DNA from: Bacteroidia bacterium
GTDB taxonomy: Bacteria; Bacteroidota; Bacteroidia; 2-12-FULL-35-15
DNA length: 64,000 nucleotides
Direction: 5' to 3'
NCBI GenBank assembly: GCA_016786925.1
Contig: JAEUTU010000052.1
Coordinates: 1-64,000, forward strand
Shown here: positions 8,982 to 19,376 of the stretch, piece by piece
How positions within the stretch are numbered: position 1 is the first letter of the stretch
How the letters are laid out: each line of letters starts with the position of its first letter
The notes under the pieces: generated by a model
What the model was told of the DNA's origin: nothing
The model's input: the letters and a program-made list of their open reading frames with translations, nothing else
The model's database searches: none
Made by a program: the position numbers and the translations under genes

Positions 8982-11900
8982 TTACTTTTTTTCTTCTTTA
9001 TCTTTTTCCAGATCGATAACGATCGGAGTTGCGATACAAATAGAAGAATAAGTACCGATAGCGATACCGATCAACAATGCGAAAGAGAATCCTCTGATAG
9101 TTTCACCACCGAAAATAAAGATCGCCAACATTACGAAGAAGATCGTTAATGCTGTATTGATCGTACGGCTTAACGTACTGTTCAATGCAAAATTGATCAC
9201 TCTTTCACGTTCGTGCTTATCAAGATCTGACTTATTGCGTTCCGTCAAGTACTCACGAATACGGTCGAATACAACCACACTATCCACCATCGAGTAACTC
9301 ATTACAGTTAACACAGCTGCAATAAAATCCTGAGTGATCTCCAATGAGAAAGGTAAGATACCATCAAAAATAATATATACAGAAAGTACGATCGCTACGT
9401 CATGGAACAATGCCACAACCGCACCCAAACCATACTGCCATTTTTTGAATCGGATAAAAATGAACACGAACATTACTAGACATGATAACAATACCGCCCA
9501 AACCGCTTTTTCTTTGATATCACGGGAAACTGTTTCGCCTACTTTTTGAGAGCTCATCACTTCGTATTTTACACCAAGTGTTTTTAATCCTTCATTTAAT
9601 TTACCTTCTACTTTTGCTTCTGCATCATCCGATCCATCACCGATCAAATATGTAGTAGTGATACGTTGTTGTGTGCTTTCACCGTATGTTTTCACTTCCG
9701 GTGCTTCTCCTTCAAATGAAGTAGTCAAAGCATTACGTACCTCTTCGGTTGTTTTGACATCGTCAAAACGAACCACATAAGAACGACCACCTTTAAAATC
9801 AACACCTAGGCTAAATCCGCCTTTTGTTACATAAGCAAAGATCCCTGCTGCGATCACTAATGAAGAGAAGATATAATACAACTTACGTTTTCCAACGAAA
9901 TTGATATTGATCTTTTTGAATGCTCCATCTGTCATAGCATTTGCAAAAGGAATTGATTTTCCTTTTTCCAACCAACGGTCAAATACCAAACGGGTAATGA
10001 AGATCGCACAGAACAGGGATGATACGATACCGATCATTAATGTAGTAGCGAAACCTTGAATAGGACCGGTTCCGAATACAAACAAGATGATACCTAATAA
10101 CAAACCGGTAATGTGTGAATCGATCACAGAAGACATTGCATTCTTATAACCCTCTTTAATAGCAGTTCCAATTGCTTTGCCTAAAGCCAATTCCTCACGA
10201 ACACGCTCATAGATCAAGATATTCGCATCCACCGACATCGCGATCGTTAATACGATACCTGCGATACCAGGTAAAGTTAATACTGCCTGGAAAGAAGCAA
10301 GGATACCGATCACAAACAAGTTATTAATGATCATCGCTAATGATGCTACCCAACCGGCTTTGCTGTAATAGAAGCCCATGAACAATAACACCAATACCAA
10401 CGCAATGATGGTAGAGAACAAACCTTTACTGATAGCTTCCTGACCTAAGGTAGGACCAACGACAGTCTCTTCAACGATCTTGGCAGGAGCAGGTAATTTC
10501 CCCGCTTTTAAGATATTCACTAAGTCATCCGCCTCATTGATCGTAAAGTTACCGGTAATAGAAGAATTACCACCTGCAATTTCACCTTGTACAGTAGGGA
10601 ATGAATAAACACTGTTATCTAAAACGATAGCAATTGATTTACCTACATTCTCTCTGGTTAAACGCTTCCAGATGTTAGCAGCCTCAGTCTTCATACTCAT
10701 AGAGATAGAAGGAGAACCTGAACCTTGTTCGAACATTTTACGGGCATCAGCAATGATATCACCAGACAATGGTGCTTTACCATCACGAGATGTTGTGCGG
10801 ATAGCAATCAACTGTAAAGTAGTTTCTTCTTTATCGATCGGTTTAAAGCTCCAGAAGAATTTAGAACGTGGAGGGAAGATACTTTTGATCTTCGGGTTGT
10901 TCAAATACTCATTTACTTTTGCTGTATCTCTGATAGCAGCATAACCAACTACCGGACCTTGACCCAAAACAGGTTGTCCTTGTTCGTTACGACCAATTGC
11001 AGCACCTAAAACAGCAAACAATGGATTTTCTTTTCTCATTCTAGCCAATGTATCAGCAGAAGTTTCTCCTGCTTTAGAAGAATCTTTTTTATCGGTTCCT
11101 AACTGACTAGCTAATGTAGATGCCGATTTAGTTGTATCAGGAGCTGTTGTAGCAGCAGTAGTTGCTGTTTTTGTTGAATCAGGATTAGTACCTGCAACAG
11201 CAGCTGTATCAGCAGCAGCTGCAGAAGAATCAACCGGTGCCATGATCTCTTTCAAACGTGTATTCGCTTGCTCTAACAATGGATAGATCTCCTGGTTATC
11301 ATACGTTTCCCAGAATTCCAAGTTAGCACTTCCTTGTAATAATTTACGAACACGAGCCTTATCTGTAACACCAGGCAACTCGATCAAAATACGACCAGAA
11401 GAAGCTAAACGTTGAATGTTTGGAGTACTTACCCCAAATTTATCGATACGGGCACGTAATGTATTTTCAGAAGTTGCAATGGCTTCTTCAATACGCTCAC
11501 GTAAAAATTTCAATACATCTTCATCTGTTGTATTGAAATCGATCTTCCCTTTCAATTCAATTGTTTGGAAGTTGATCGCTAAACGACCATTTGGATTTGC
11601 TTTTTTATATTCTTCACCAAAAAGAGTAACAAAATCTTTGGTTGATTTCTTTTGTAATTCAGTAGCACTTGCCAAAGCTTTCACAAAAGCAGGATCGTTA
11701 CTATTGTTTGACAAACCTCTTATGATATCGGCAACAGCCACTTCCAAGGTTACGTTCATACCACCTTTTAAGTCAAGACCCAAATTCAACTGACGGTTTC
11801 TCACCTCTTCATAGGTATAAGAAGTAAAGCCTAGATCGTAAACCGGCAATTTCTTTAATGAATCTAAATAACCATTTCTTTTAGAAGCATGTACTGAATC

Positions 11901-12098
11901 CAAATATGATTTTTGCTCTGTTGGATTTTCAGATGCCTTCTTTGCTGCTTCCTGCACATCAGCCTGAGCTATATAATTTTGTGCAAACGCCTCTGCATCT
12001 CCTTCAATAGAAACTGCTTTCCAAGTAAACATTAAATAATAAGCACATGCAAGTGCCAGTAAAATCGCAAACAGCCTGATAGCTCCTTTGTTCTGCAT
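8982..12098 (-). CDS. secDF: Protein translocase subunit SecDF (fused SecD and SecF)
   Basis: The 1038-residue protein joins SecD and SecF, as in most Bacteroidota. The SecD half has an N-terminal membrane segment, the LGLDLKGGMNVTLEV motif (residues about 105-120), a large periplasmic P1 region, and the multi-membrane block with AMSVDANILIYERVREEL. The SecF half begins near residue 740 and contains LGVDFKGGRSYVVRF and the block with DSVVVFDRIREYL. SecDF uses the proton gradient to assist export through SecYEG. An unusual Ala/Ser/Thr-rich insert occupies about residues 290-350 of P1. A consensus promoter and a strong terminator indicate a single-gene transcript. Confidence 0.97.
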   Translation of the reverse strand: MQNKGAIRLFAILLALACAYYLMFTWKAVSIEGDAEAFAQNYIAQADVQEAAKKASENPTEQKSYLDSVHASKRNGYLDSLKKLPVYDLGFTSYTYEEVRNRQLNLGLDLKGGMNVTLEVAVADIIRGLSNNSNDPAFVKALASATELQKKSTKDFVTLFGEEYKKANPNGRLAINFQTIELKGKIDFNTTDEDVLKFLRERIEEAIATSENTLRARIDKFGVSTPNIQRLASSGRILIELPGVTDKARVRKLLQGSANLEFWETYDNQEIYPLLEQANTRLKEIMAPVDSSAAAADTAAVAGTNPDSTKTATTAATTAPDTTKSASTLASQLGTDKKDSSKAGETSADTLARMRKENPLFAVLGAAIGRNEQGQPVLGQGPVVGYAAIRDTAKVNEYLNNPKIKSIFPPRSKFFWSFKPIDKEETTLQLIAIRTTSRDGKAPLSGDIIADARKMFEQGSGSPSISMSMKTEAANIWKRLTRENVGKSIAIVLDNSVYSFPTVQGEIAGGNSSITGNFTINEADDLVNILKAGKLPAPAKIVEETVVGPTLGQEAISKGLFSTIIALVLVLLFMGFYYSKAGWVASLAMIINNLFVIGILASFQAVLTLPGIAGIVLTIAMSVDANILIYERVREELALGKAIGTAIKEGYKNAMSSVIDSHITGLLLGIILFVFGTGPIQGFATTLMIGIVSSLFCAIFITRLVFDRWLEKGKSIPFANAMTDGAFKKININFVGKRKLYYIFSSLVIAAGIFAYVTKGGFSLGVDFKGGRSYVVRFDDVKTTEEVRNALTTSFEGEAPEVKTYGESTQQRITTTYLIGDGSDDAEAKVEGKLNEGLKTLGVKYEVMSSQKVGETVSRDIKEKAVWAVLLSCLVMFVFIFIRFKKWQYGLGAVVALFHDVAIVLSVYIIFDGILPFSLEITQDFIAAVLTVMSYSMVDSVVVFDRIREYLTERNKSDLDKHERERVINFALNSTLSRTINTALTIFFVMLAIFIFGGETIRGFSFALLIGIAIGTYSSICIATPIVIDLEKDKEEKK

Positions 12099-12186
12099 AA
12101 TTGATTAATTAAATTGTTATTTCTTAAATAAAATTCAAGCAAAAATTCATTGCCTGAAATTCAGTTTTAATCCTAAAATAAGGGTG

Positions 12187-12217
12187 CAAATATAGAATAA
12201 CAATTATTATTTACCAA
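12187..12217 (-). promoter_or_regulatory. Promoter of secDF
   Basis: On the minus strand TTG is followed after 20 bases by TATATTTG, a full match to the Bacteroidota consensus. The -7 box lies about 90 bases from the secDF ATG, so a leader of roughly 80 bases is expected. Confidence 0.75.
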
Positions 12218-12265
12218 TTTTATAATAAGATTGATGAAAACAACTGCTTTTTACCTTATTTTTAT

Positions 12266-12273
12266 TAACTTTG
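12266..12273 (+). promoter_or_regulatory. -7 promoter element of the FG-GAP protein gene
   Basis: TAACTTTG matches TAnnTTTG and ends 24 bases before the ATG at 12298. It overlaps the earlier in-frame ATG at 12271, which argues that translation starts at 12298. No clear -33 element. Confidence 0.48.
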
Positions 12274-12297
12274 TTAGCATCTAACACCTCAAAAACA

Positions 12298-14562
12298 ATG
12301 AATTTCAGACTTATATTCTCCCTTTTCATATTCAGCTCCATTTTGAGCCTTCGCACTGCCGCTCAACCCTATTTTCAATGGTATGACAGCATCCCTGTAA
12401 AGATCAACAGTAGTTTTGTTGCCAACCCATGGGCCGGAGGCTTGAATTTCACCCAAATTTCATCTGTAGATATGGATATGGACGGAGATAAGGACCTTTT
12501 TGTATTCGACCGCACCGGAAATAAAATACGGACCTTCATCAACAACGGAACAGCGAATACGGTCGATTATAAATACAACCCTTATTTTGAGACCAAATTC
12601 CCAAAACTACATGATTGGGCACTACTTTACGATTTTAACTGTGATGGAAAAGAGGACATTTTTAGTTATTCCGATGTGGGAGGTGGCTTTGATATCTACA
12701 AGAACACTTCCACCTTAGCAACGGGATTACAATTTCAAAAGATCGTTACGCAGCAAAAATCAATTTACAATCCGCCCGGTGGCTCTTTGATCAATTTATA
12801 CGTTAGCTCTGTTGACATTCCGGCTTTTTCGGATATCGATAATGACAGTGACATGGATGTGGTAACCTTTGCCATCACCGGAACCTATATGGAATATCAT
12901 AAAAACATGAGTATTGAACTTGGCTTTGGTTGCGACAGCTTAAAATTCCAAGTGGCTAACCGCTGCTGGGGGTATGCTGCGGAAAACTCACTGAGCAACG
13001 ACTATACTTTATATGATACATGTATCGGGAATGTTACCAACCCTGAATTAAGCGGTTATGATGGCCAGCAACGTTCAGCCGAACGCCATGCAGGTTCCTG
13101 CGAATTGTGTATCGACCTCGATAATGATGGTGACAAGGAATTTATTGTAGGCGATGTATCTTATCCGAATCTAACCATGCTGACCAACAATGGCACAACT
13201 ACTGATGCCAGTTTCAGCAGCGAAGATGTAGCCTTCCCATTCAGCAATGGAGGTAGCCAGGAAGTGGACATGACACTTTTCCCTTGTGCTTTTTATCAGG
13301 ACGTTAACAATGATGGCAAAAAGGATCTATTAGTAAGTCCGAGTGCTCCCAACGCCTCCGAAAATGCAAACAGTATTTGGTACTATCAAAATACAGGAAC
13401 CAACTCATTTCCTGTATTCCAATTTCAACAGACGAACATATTGCAGGATAAAATGATCGAGTTGGGTGAAGGTGCCTATCCGGTATTCTTTGACTATGAT
13501 AATGATGGACTAAAAGACCTTTTCATCGGTAATTATGGTTATTACAACTCAGCTGGTTTTGAACATAAAATAGCTCAATTCAAAAACATCGGAACAACTT
13601 CTGCTCCGCAATTTGAATTGATCACACGCGATTATAAAAATTTAAGTACATACGGCATCACTAACATGGTTCCTGCTTTTGGAGACATGGATGGCGATAC
13701 AGATGCAGATATGATACTAGGTGCTTATGATGGACGAATTCATTATTTCCAGAATATAGCTGCTATTGGAGCTACAGCCAACTTTGTTTTGAGTCAGGCC
13801 AACTTTAAAAACTCTGCTAATAGAATTATTGATGTGGGCGACTTCGCAGCACCTCAGATCTTTGATGTGGATAATGATGGAAAGAATGACATCGTGATCG
13901 GTGCTCGCAATGGAAAACTGGCCTATTATCGCAGAACAAGCAGCACAGGCTCTCCGGTAGTTGATTCTGTTTCTCATTTTTGGGGCAATGTAAAAGTGAA
14001 TTTACCTTTTTATACCACTGGCTACAGCTTCCCATTTGTATTCAGAGATGGAGGACAAACCAAAATTCTTGCAGGAGCAGAAAGAGGGACTTTGATGCTT
14101 TACGACCATATTGATGGTAATCTAAATGGCCCCTTTACTTTAGTCGATTCTGTTTTTATGAATATCAACCAAGGAACACGCACTGCCCCAACAGGAGCTG
14201 ATATCAACAATGATGGATTTATTGATCTGGTTGTAGGAAATTATCAAGGTGGTGTTTCCTTTTATAAAGGAACCGGAAGTATTATTACGGTGGAAGATAT
14301 GTATGAGAACATTACCTGGAACTTCGATCTATATCCGAATCCAAGCAATTCGAATTTCACGATCCGCTTATATGATTTCAAAAAAGACCATTATCAATTA
14401 CAGCTTTATAATGTAGTAGGACAAACTATTTTAACGGAGCAGATCAATTCCAGTTTATCGAGCATCAACACAGAATTGATCCCGAATGGTATCTATTTCT
14501 GTAAGATCATTGACACAAGTAACAATACTTCTCTTGTAAAACGCGTTGTGATACAACACTAA
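12298..14562 (+). CDS. FG-GAP/VCBS calcium-binding repeat protein with T9SS type A sorting domain
   Basis: From the chosen ATG the protein has 754 residues and opens with a signal peptide (FRLIFSLFIFSSIL to RTAAQ). It then carries about nine Ca-binding loops of the D-x-D-x-D-G type, for example DMDMDGDKDLFVFD, DIDNDSDMDVVTF, DYDNDGLKDLFIGN, DVDNDGKNDIVIG and DINNDGFIDLVVG, spaced as in integrin-like beta-propellers. The last ~80 residues are a type A sorting domain: WNFDLYPNPSNSNFTIRLY, YNVVGQTILTEQI, PNGIYFCKI, VKRVVIQ. It is probably a secreted or surface propeller; ligand unknown. An in-frame ATG at 12271 exists but overlaps the promoter. Only 12 bases separate it from the following membrane protein gene. 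Confidence 0.88.
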   Translation: MNFRLIFSLFIFSSILSLRTAAQPYFQWYDSIPVKINSSFVANPWAGGLNFTQISSVDMDMDGDKDLFVFDRTGNKIRTFINNGTANTVDYKYNPYFETKFPKLHDWALLYDFNCDGKEDIFSYSDVGGGFDIYKNTSTLATGLQFQKIVTQQKSIYNPPGGSLINLYVSSVDIPAFSDIDNDSDMDVVTFAITGTYMEYHKNMSIELGFGCDSLKFQVANRCWGYAAENSLSNDYTLYDTCIGNVTNPELSGYDGQQRSAERHAGSCELCIDLDNDGDKEFIVGDVSYPNLTMLTNNGTTTDASFSSEDVAFPFSNGGSQEVDMTLFPCAFYQDVNNDGKKDLLVSPSAPNASENANSIWYYQNTGTNSFPVFQFQQTNILQDKMIELGEGAYPVFFDYDNDGLKDLFIGNYGYYNSAGFEHKIAQFKNIGTTSAPQFELITRDYKNLSTYGITNMVPAFGDMDGDTDADMILGAYDGRIHYFQNIAAIGATANFVLSQANFKNSANRIIDVGDFAAPQIFDVDNDGKNDIVIGARNGKLAYYRRTSSTGSPVVDSVSHFWGNVKVNLPFYTTGYSFPFVFRDGGQTKILAGAERGTLMLYDHIDGNLNGPFTLVDSVFMNINQGTRTAPTGADINNDGFIDLVVGNYQGGVSFYKGTGSIITVEDMYENITWNFDLYPNPSNSNFTIRLYDFKKDHYQLQLYNVVGQTILTEQINSSLSSINTELIPNGIYFCKIIDTSNNTSLVKRVVIQH

Positions 14563-14574
14563 GAGAAAAAATAC

Positions 14575-15117
14575 TTGAGAAAACTTGTTCTATTCGTCAT
14601 TGTAATATTCAGCTCGATTCTGATCGCATCGGTATTCGGCATTGTGCACGACCAGATCACCTACTCGATCGCCCCTGAATACTATACAAAATTTAAATTC
14701 ATTCAGTTTGGATTAGTTGAAGACAGTAGTGTTTACATTGATAATGTTCGATTATTAGTCAGCGTAGTAGGTGTAATGGCTACCTGGTGGATGGGACTAT
14801 TTATCGGGATCATTTATGCAATTATTCTACTATTCTTTCCCTATTCAAAAACATTGTATGCTATTTTTTTCAAAACGATCGCGTTCACTTTTATCGCCAC
14901 TATTACGTTATCGTTCTGCGGCTATCTCAACTGGAAATTTCATGCTCAATATTTCCCCTGCGACTGGTATTTACCGGATAACCTGATCGATAAAGCAAGT
15001 TTTATATGTGTAGGTCACATCCATAATTACAGCTATATGGGAGGAGAATTAGGAGTAGCAATTGGTATTGTATATCTGCTATTTCAGAAACAAAAATTAA
15101 AAAAGAAAAGCTCCTGA
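14575..15117 (+). CDS. Small integral membrane protein of unknown function (TTG start)
   Basis: The frame encodes 180 residues with about four hydrophobic helices: residues 3-23, 62-90, 94-116 and 155-173. Translation must begin at TTG 14575, because the first in-frame ATG lies about 65 codons later and would remove the first helix. The gap to the preceding gene is 12 bases, so the two are probably one transcript. I do not recognise a family. The stop codon at 15115-15117 lies inside the left arm of the following terminator stem. Confidence 0.62.
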   Translation: MRKLVLFVIVIFSSILIASVFGIVHDQITYSIAPEYYTKFKFIQFGLVEDSSVYIDNVRLLVSVVGVMATWWMGLFIGIIYAIILLFFPYSKTLYAIFFKTIAFTFIATITLSFCGYLNWKFHAQYFPCDWYLPDNLIDKASFICVGHIHNYSYMGGELGVAIGIVYLLFQKQKLKKKSS

Positions 15118-15139
15118 AATTTCAGGAGCTTTTCTTTTT
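15100..15139. terminator. Perfect palindromic bidirectional terminator containing a stop codon
   Basis: The stem AAAAGCTCCTGAAA pairs with TTTCAGGAGCTTTT and extends into flanking A and T runs, giving about 19-20 bp per arm. The TGA of the plus-strand membrane protein lies within the left arm and the alaS stop is one base beyond the right arm, so it serves both convergent genes. Confidence 0.87.
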
Positions 15140-17800
15140 TTAATTCAAATAGGTTTTGGCTTTTTCCAGTGCTTTTGCAATTCCTTGCGCATTGGTTCCA
15201 CCTGCTGTTGCATAGAACGGCTGTCCTCCTCCTCCACCCTGGATCTCTTTTCCTAATTCACGGACAATTGTTCCTGCATTCAAGTTTTTATCTTTCACTA
15301 AATTATCAGAGATAATGATCGAAAGACTTGGCTTTCCTTTCACCTCAGCGCCTAATACCATAAACAAATTATCGATCTGATTGCGCAATTCAAAGGAAAG
15401 ATCTTTGATCGCATCTGCTGAATCCAACTCAATTTTCTCTGCAATAAAATTAATACCATTGATCGTTTGTTTCTTCGTAAGCAATTCCGATTTCAAACCT
15501 TTTGCTTTTTCACGTAACATCTGCTCGATCTGTTTTTGCAATGCAGAATTCTCTTCCATCAAGGACTGAACGCTCTTCACTACATCTTTCGGATTCTTTA
15601 ACAAGGCTTTTACTTCGTTCACCAAGGTGATCTGCTGGTTAAAATATTGTTCCGCCTTCACAGATGTTATAGCCTCGATACGTCTGATACCAGCAGCAAC
15701 AGCGCCTTCCGAAACGATCTTAAACAAACCGATCTGACCGGTTGAAGGTACGTGCGTACCACCACACAATTCTATCGAATAATTTTTATCGAAAGTCACT
15801 ACACGAACGGTATCACCATATTTTTCGCCAAACAAGGCCATTGCTCCTAATTTACGAGCATCGTCAATAGCCATTTCTTTAATGTCGGACGCAATGTTCT
15901 CTCTGATCTTAGCATTTACGATAGCTTCGATCTGCGCGATCTCTTCGTCTGTTACTTTTGAAAAATGAGAAAAGTCGAATCGTAAATATTCTTCATTTAC
16001 CAATGATCCTTTTTGCTCCACATGTGTTCCTAATACAGAACGTAATGCTGCGTGTAACAAGTGGGTGGAGCTGTGATTATTCTCCGTTAAATGACGCTTT
16101 TCGCCATTTACTTTCGCTACAAATGTTTGAGAGAAATTTTCCGGTAATTTATCGGTAAAATGAATGATGATCCCATTTTCTTTTTTGGTATCTGTAACAA
16201 CTAATTTATCATTCGCAGATTCTAACACACCGGTATCTCCCACCTGACCACCACTTTCGGCATAGAAAGGAGTTTGATCCAACACAATCTGAAACTGTTC
16301 TTTTCCTTTTGCTTTTACTTTGCGGTATTGAATGATCTTTGATTCTGCTTCCAATTGTTTGTAACCGATAAATATTCTTCCCCCTTCTTCGGCTTTTCTT
16401 CCATCTACTAACATCCAATCACCTGTATCCACAGCTGTTGCTTCACGCGAACGGTTTTTTTGTTTTTCCAACTCTACCTGAAAACCTGCCTCATCAATAC
16501 TTAAACCATACCCACGAGCGATCAGGGATGTCAAATCAACAGGGAAACCATAGGTATCATACAATTCAAATACGGTTGGTCCATCTACAATTTGTTTTTT
16601 CTCTCCTACTAAAGCAATACACACATTATCGATACGCTTTAATCCATTTTCTAAGGTACGGAAGAAAGACACCTCTTCTTCTTTGATCACTTTTTCGATC
16701 AATAACTTTTGTGATACCAATTCAGGGAAAGCATGTCCTAACTGATGTGAAAGAACAGGCACCAAACGATGCATGAAGGGTTCTTTCAAATTCAATGATT
16801 GATATCCATAACGGATCGCACGTCTTAAGATACGTCTGATCACGTATCCAGCACCGGTATTCGATGGCAACTGGCCATCTGCAATACTGAAAGAGATCGC
16901 ACGGATATGATCTGCGATCACACGCATCGCAATATTAATGATCAATTGTTTCGGATGTTTTTCTTCTTCCTCCGGTTTATATCTTAAACCTGATAACTCT
17001 TCTATTTTATCGATAACGGGCTTAAATACATCGGTATCATAATTCGATTGTTTACCTTGTAATACACGCACTAAACGTTCAAAGCCCATTCCTGTATCCA
17101 CATGCTGTTTTGGCAACTTCACCAATGAACCATCGGCTTTACGCTCAAACTCCATGAATACATTGTTCCAGATCTCGATCACTTGCGGATCGTCATTATT
17201 CACACGCTGAGCTCCCGGCACTTTCGCAATCTCTTCTGCTGTTCGTCCATCATAATGGATCTCGCTACATGGGCCACAAGGACCGATATCTCCCATTTCC
17301 CAGAAGTTATCTTTTTTATTTCCTCTTAAAATACGCTCTTCCGGAATAAACTGTTTCCAGATGTCATAGGCTTCCTGATCAAATCCCAAATTATCTTCTT
17401 TGCTACCTTCAAATACGGTAACATATAAACGCGACTTATCGATCTTATATACTTCTGTCAGTAATTCCCATGCCCAGGTGATGGCTTCTTTTTTAAAGTA
17501 ATCACCAAAGCTCCAGTTTCCTAACATTTCAAACATGGTATGGTGATAGGTATCAACCCCAACCTCTTCCAAGTCGTTATGTTTACCACTTACACGCAAA
17601 CATTTTTGCGTATCAGCTACACGAGGAAATTTAATAGGTGCATTTCCAAGGAAAAGATCCTTAAAAGGAGCCATTCCACTGTTATTGAACATCAAGGTAG
17701 GATCATTCTTTACCACCATAGGGGCAGATGGAACGATCTCATGTTGTTTACTCTTAAAAAAATCTAAAAATTGCTGTCTGATACTATTGCTGTCTAACAT
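15140..17800 (-). CDS. alaS: Alanine--tRNA ligase
   Basis: At 886 residues this is full length for bacterial AlaRS. The class II catalytic core is at the N-terminus (residues 1-250), with FMMF-equivalent [21 protein letters not shown] and [11 protein letters not shown]-type [12 protein letters not shown]. The editing domain carries [11 protein letters not shown] near residue 575 and CGGTHV near residue 678. The C-terminal DHH-associated region ends with [14 protein letters not shown]. It charges tRNA-Ala in the cytoplasm and clears mischarged Ser or Gly. It follows the TPR gene by one base and shares its promoter. Confidence 0.98.
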   Translation of the reverse strand: MLDSNSIRQQFLDFFKSKQHEIVPSAPMVVKNDPTLMFNNSGMAPFKDLFLGNAPIKFPRVADTQKCLRVSGKHNDLEEVGVDTYHHTMFEMLGNWSFGDYFKKEAITWAWELLTEVYKIDKSRLYVTVFEGSKEDNLGFDQEAYDIWKQFIPEERILRGNKKDNFWEMGDIGPCGPCSEIHYDGRTAEEIAKVPGAQRVNNDDPQVIEIWNNVFMEFERKADGSLVKLPKQHVDTGMGFERLVRVLQGKQSNYDTDVFKPVIDKIEELSGLRYKPEEEEKHPKQLIINIAMRVIADHIRAISFSIADGQLPSNTGAGYVIRRILRRAIRYGYQSLNLKEPFMHRLVPVLSHQLGHAFPELVSQKLLIEKVIKEEEVSFFRTLENGLKRIDNVCIALVGEKKQIVDGPTVFELYDTYGFPVDLTSLIARGYGLSIDEAGFQVELEKQKNRSREATAVDTGDWMLVDGRKAEEGGRIFIGYKQLEAESKIIQYRKVKAKGKEQFQIVLDQTPFYAESGGQVGDTGVLESANDKLVVTDTKKENGIIIHFTDKLPENFSQTFVAKVNGEKRHLTENNHSSTHLLHAALRSVLGTHVEQKGSLVNEEYLRFDFSHFSKVTDEEIAQIEAIVNAKIRENIASDIKEMAIDDARKLGAMALFGEKYGDTVRVVTFDKNYSIELCGGTHVPSTGQIGLFKIVSEGAVAAGIRRIEAITSVKAEQYFNQQITLVNEVKALLKNPKDVVKSVQSLMEENSALQKQIEQMLREKAKGLKSELLTKKQTINGINFIAEKIELDSADAIKDLSFELRNQIDNLFMVLGAEVKGKPSLSIIISDNLVKDKNLNAGTIVRELGKEIQGGGGGQPFYATAGGTNAQGIAKALEKAKTYLN

Positions 17801-17801
17801 A

Positions 17802-18332
17802 CTACTCTTTGTTAATTAATACTTTTAATGCTTTATATATTCTGTTCCCTCTTAAAAAATCCTTTTTATCTCTACATCTTCTGATATGTTTTTTCAGATC
17901 ATCGATGTAATCATTATTCAACGAAAACTGTATTGCCTTTTTGTAGTTCTCGATGGCCTGATCAAAATCTTCTTTTATTTCATACAATGAACCCAATTCA
18001 TCATATAAACTGGAGCGATTAACACTCTGCACCTTTTCCGCTTGTTTTAAAATCTCCTCTAACTCCACAACTCTTCCTTGGTCTCTCAACATATAAATAT
18101 AATTTAAATAGGCAGAAGAGTGATTAGGACTGAATTTAATCGCAAATTTATAATGCTTTTCTGCTTGAACAGGATCAGAGAATTTCTTTTGATACAACCA
18201 TCCTAAATCGTTATGAGCTCTGCCCAATTCGGGACGCTCTTCCAAAATACGATATAAAATATTCTTTGCAAGAGAATAATCTTCTTCTTTTATCGCTTTA
18301 TCCGATTTAATTAATTCTTCTTCTATGTCCAT
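17802..18332 (-). CDS. TPR-repeat protein co-transcribed with alaS
   Basis: The 176-residue soluble protein has about four tetratricopeptide repeats, for example [54 protein letters not shown] and [17 protein letters not shown]. It lacks a signal peptide, so it should be a cytoplasmic protein-interaction module. It precedes alaS by a single base, and a -7 box lies 23 bases upstream of its ATG. Partner unknown; co-transcription with alaS does not by itself imply a role in aminoacylation. Confidence 0.82.
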   Translation of the reverse strand: MDIEEELIKSDKAIKEEDYSLAKNILYRILEERPELGRAHNDLGWLYQKKFSDPVQAEKHYKFAIKFSPNHSSAYLNYIYMLRDQGRVVELEEILKQAEKVQSVNRSSLYDELGSLYEIKEDFDQAIENYKKAIQFSLNNDYIDDLKKHIRRCRDKKDFLRGNRIYKALKVLINKE

Positions 18333-18351
18333 GTTATAGCAAAATAATGGA

Positions 18352-18381
18352 TTGCAAATTTAGTTTATTTACGTAAATTCG
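18352..18381 (+). promoter_or_regulatory. Promoter of the M23 peptidase-merR operon
   Basis: TTG at 18352-18354 is followed after 19 bases by TAAATTCG (18374-18381), close to TAnnTTTG with one change. The start codon at 18405 follows 23 bases later. The -33 box directly abuts the -7 box of the divergent TPR-alaS promoter. Confidence 0.62.
18355..18362 (-). promoter_or_regulatory. -7 promoter element of the TPR-alaS operon
   Basis: TAAATTTG on the minus strand matches TAnnTTTG exactly, 22 bases upstream of the ATG at 18332. A -33 TTG is absent at the expected distance. Confidence 0.52.
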
Positions 18382-18404
18382 CAGTAGTTGACGAGTAGAA
18401 ACTT

Positions 18405-19376
18405 ATGAGCAAAATAAAATATAAGTTCAATACCAAATCCCTCACCTATGAAAAGGTGACTGTACCTCTGCGTAAACGCATTTGGCAGGCATTGTCCTAT
18501 CTGGCCACAGGATTGGTATTTGCTACTATCACTATTTTGCTGGCTTACGAATATTTGGACTCCCCAAAAGAAAAGCAATTACAGCGTGAAATTGCAGAAT
18601 TGACGCTTCAGTATGAATTATTAAACACCCGGATGACTGAAGCCATAGAGGTGCTGGACGATATTCAGGATCGTGATAATAACATTTATAGAACCATATT
18701 TGAGGCCGATTCAATCCCGGAAAGCATACGTAAAGCAGGTTTTGGAGGAGTTGACCGTTATAAAAAGTTGCAAGGCTTTAATAACTCTGATCTAATGATC
18801 GAAACCACTAAAAAGCTGGACCGCATCAGTAAGCAGTTGTACATTCAATCAAAATCGTTTGATGAGGTGGTGAAATTGGTAAAAGGGAAAGAACAATTAT
18901 TGGCATCCATCCCCGCCATTCAACCAATCTCTAATGAAGATTTAAGACATCAGCCTTCCGGATTTGGCTGGAGAACACATCCGATCTATAAAACACCGGA
19001 ATTCCACCCGGGAATGGACTTTGCTGCTCCGCAAGGCACTGAGATCTACTCTACCGGTGATGGTACTATTGAGCGTGCCGATGCATTGGCTCAAGGATAT
19101 GGAAATCACGTTGTGATCAACCATGGCTACGGCTATAAAACTTTATATGGACACATGGTAAAGTTTGTGGTACGCCCTGGACAAAAAGTAAAACGCGGAC
19201 AATTGATCGGTTATGTGGGTAGTACAGGCTTGTCTACCGCACCACATGTTCATTATGAAGTAATGAAAAATGGCGATAAAATGAATCCGATCAATTATTA
19301 TTATAATGATCTTACTCCTGAGCAATATCAAAAGTTGATCGAACTTTCTTCTCAATCATCTCAATCATTCGACTAA
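18405..19376 (+). CDS. Membrane-anchored M23 family (LytM-type) peptidoglycan endopeptidase
   Basis: The 323-residue protein has a cytoplasmic N-terminus, a membrane helix at about residues 28-48, a coiled coil at about 55-165, and a C-terminal M23 domain. Zinc ligands are visible: H201 and D205 in FHPGMDFAAP and H283 in the HVHYEV motif, with H281 as the usual catalytic partner and H250 in LYGHM. All key residues are present, so it is probably an active cell-wall hydrolase rather than an EnvC/NlpD-type activator. The gene overlaps merR by one base (TAATG), which suggests translational coupling. Confidence 0.92.
   Translation: MSKIKYKFNTKSLTYEKVTVPLRKRIWQALSYLATGLVFATITILLAYEYLDSPKEKQLQREIAELTLQYELLNTRMTEAIEVLDDIQDRDNNIYRTIFEADSIPESIRKAGFGGVDRYKKLQGFNNSDLMIETTKKLDRISKQLYIQSKSFDEVVKLVKGKEQLLASIPAIQPISNEDLRHQPSGFGWRTHPIYKTPEFHPGMDFAAPQGTEIYSTGDGTIERADALAQGYGNHVVINHGYGYKTLYGHMVKFVVRPGQKVKRGQLIGYVGSTGLSTAPHVHYEVMKNGDKMNPINYYYNDLTPEQYQKLIELSSQSSQSFD

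Noticed and set aside
12271-12297. The first in-frame ATG of the FG-GAP protein as start
   Set aside because: It overlaps the -7 promoter element at 12266-12273, and the signal peptide is well formed from the ATG at 12298.
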